From Whitmania pigra (taxonomy: Eukaryota; Annelida; Clitellata; Hirudinida; Haemopidae), in assembly GCA_021613335.1 (NCBI GenBank), contig JAJTWR010000067.1, forward strand, positions 62,001 through 126,000: a stretch of DNA of 64,000 nucleotides. Reading direction: 5' to 3'. The translations under genes and the position numbers were made by a program. Below are positions 63,323 to 64,000 of this stretch, one piece after another. Below the pieces are notes generated by a model. That model ran no database searches and had not been told where the DNA came from. It was given only the letters and a program-made list of their open reading frames with translations. Every line of letters begins with the position of its first letter. Within the stretch, counting starts at the first letter, position 1.

Positions 63323-63571
63323 GTAATAGAATTGTAAAGCCATGGAACGCATTGCCAGGTGATGTTGTTAGATCAACCACGGTCTCCCGTTTTAACTCAA
63401 TAATACGTGACTTAGACTTTAGTCAATATTTAAATTACATTTAATCTATTTGCTGCCCCTGTACAAACCGATCAATGCCTTTTGTTTTTTTTGTTGTTGT
63501 TTGTTTTCGTGATTGTGTTAGTGGTCCAATTGGGCTTTTCAATTGCATGTTATGAATAAATAAAAATAAAA

Positions 63572-63761
63572 TAAGCTGCAAGCTTAGCTTAGGATCCTAG
63601 CTATTAATTATAAAATTGCTCCAGCTCAATAACTTCCTGTAGGAGCTCCCCTTACTTGATGTAATGGAATGCTTCTTTGAATTTTTTTTTAGAAATGGTG
63701 ATGATAATAATAATTGGTTTTTTTTGCATTTTCTATTCCTGACATAATTGCCTCTAAACAG
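63572..63761. other. Flank after the LINE
   Basis: AT-rich sequence with no recognised element. It ends in a pyrimidine-rich tract leading to the acceptor at 63761. Confidence 0.35.
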
Positions 63762-63837
63762 GAAAGCAGATGCCACCGTCTTCAAATCATTCCAATTACC
63801 TAGAAAACCAGACTCGGTCAACTCTGAATCAATCTGG
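63762..63837 (+). CDS. Exon-like segment of unknown gene, possibly of the secreted protein at 53.8 kb
   Basis: A 76-base segment lies between a good acceptor (CCTCTAAACAG) and donor (GTATGT). Its only open frame reads KADATVFKSFQLPRKPDSVNSESIW, which needs two bases from the preceding exon. That is exactly the phase left by the exon ending at 54913. Two other frames contain stops. The peptide is hydrophilic and matches no family I know. The link across 8.8 kb is inference. Confidence 0.45.
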
Positions 63838-64000
63838 GTATGTCTGGACAAGTTAATTAATTGATTACTATAGTATTCCTACTAAATTAAAATTATAATC
63901 TAAAGTTAAATTAATATGAGAAATAGTCTTATTATTATTATTATTTTAAAATACTCAAAGCTATTTTAATTGCCATCAGATAATAAAAGATGGTTCATGC
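63838..64000. other. Right edge, intron-like
   Basis: AT-rich sequence following the GTATGT donor, with an (ATT)n run near 63930-63945. No exon is seen before the window ends. Confidence 0.35.

Larger units (their letters stand above)
59185..63440 (+). pseudogene. LINE ORF2 (AP endonuclease and reverse transcriptase), disrupted
   Basis: The AP-type endonuclease is at 59450-60060 (NIRSCKNKITEL, SETWLN, GGGVMLLVRDSL, ILGDFNLPSMNW, TRHENLLDLVI, then SNSDHN after a stop). The reverse transcriptase is at 60740-61400 (AGPDGIPN, VALVTPIHKKG, NYRPISI, HGFIQARSTITNIL, LDFRKAFDSVSH, TSGVP then a TAG and GSVLGP). The catalytic box resumes after the first insertion as LNYADDVKLY at 61745, followed by IRPILEYGSPVWNPH and TRTRGHCLKL. 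After the second insertion the tail WNALPGDVVRSTTVSRFN ends at 63440. In-frame stops lie at 60016, 60673 and 61321, with a frameshift near 61340. Confidence 0.85.
58120..63571 (+). mobile_element. CR1/L2-like LINE, near full length, with two nested antisense insertions
   Basis: Order: 5' UTR (start uncertain, about 58120), ORF1 58301-59182, ORF2 from about 59185 to 63440 in pieces, 3' UTR, and an A-rich tail ending GAATAAATAAAAATAAAA near 63571. ORF2 is broken by insertions at about 61408-61740 and 62452-63322. Removing them restores continuous alignment of the protein, and the total without them would be about 4.3 kb. No flanking duplication was resolved at the outer ends. Confidence 0.85.

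Noticed and set aside
1..64000. A novel multi-gene system linking the host genes
   Set aside because: The genes belong to well-known separate pathways and lie on both strands with their own promoters; adjacency alone gives no evidence of a joint function.

Overview
This is eukaryotic, animal DNA. Conserved metazoan genes are split into many exons by GT-AG introns, intergenic DNA is AT-rich, and mobile elements are dense. The gene set (PMS2, AMBRA1, SMG6, a UCK2-type uridine-cytidine kinase, SLC51A, PMF1/Nnf1, LRRC57) and the retroelement types (R2-like restriction-endonuclease LINEs, CR1/L2-like LINEs, Ty3/gypsy, Tc1, hAT, Helitron) fit an invertebrate. I cannot name the phylum from sequence alone. 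No prokaryotic features (operons, CRISPR, IS elements) are present.

Layout. 0-0.7 kb: 5' part of PMS2 on the minus strand, running off the left edge. 1.0-2.5 kb: R2-like LINE remnant. 4.4-5.1 kb: decayed Helitron with a recognisable 3' end. 6.8-8.6 kb: three-exon gene of unknown function. 10.1-20.3 kb: complete AMBRA1 in 18 exons (1449 residues by my splice model). 21.6-28.9 kb: complete SMG6 in 16 exons (1284 residues), with all three PIN-domain aspartates. 29.7-31.6 kb: UCK in 6 exons (269 residues). 32.3-36.2 kb: SLC51A on the minus strand in 7 exons (345 residues), with a hAT transposase remnant and a tiny retroposon in its introns. 38.6-41.2 kb: MITEs and a CR1-like reverse transcriptase. 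42.0-43.3 kb: PMF1 in 6 exons (209 residues). 44.3-46.3 kb: LRRC57 in 5 exons (237 residues). 48.4-52.7 kb: minisatellite, SINE cluster, and a Ty3/gypsy pol fragment split by an R2-like insertion. 53.5-54.9 kb: exons of a putative secreted protein. 55.3-63.6 kb: a stack of transposons (Tc1, MITE, a nested repeat, and a near full-length CR1/L2-like LINE carrying two antisense insertions). An exon-like segment at 63.76-63.84 kb may continue the secreted-protein gene across this stack.

How the genes relate. The host genes are ordinary housekeeping loci: mismatch repair, autophagy/ubiquitin ligase targeting, nonsense-mediated decay, pyrimidine salvage, organic solute transport, kinetochore, and a leucine-rich repeat protein. 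I see no evidence of one shared pathway. For the seven recognised genes I followed reading phase through every splice junction; the complete genes close in frame at lengths close to the human proteins. The most unusual material is in the mobile DNA. A 55-56 bp retroposon module is present twice without a tRNA head and once with one, each time flanked by target-site duplications. Several nested insertions have pre-insertion sites that can be read from the disrupted coding frame. I did not find a convincing wholly new gene system.
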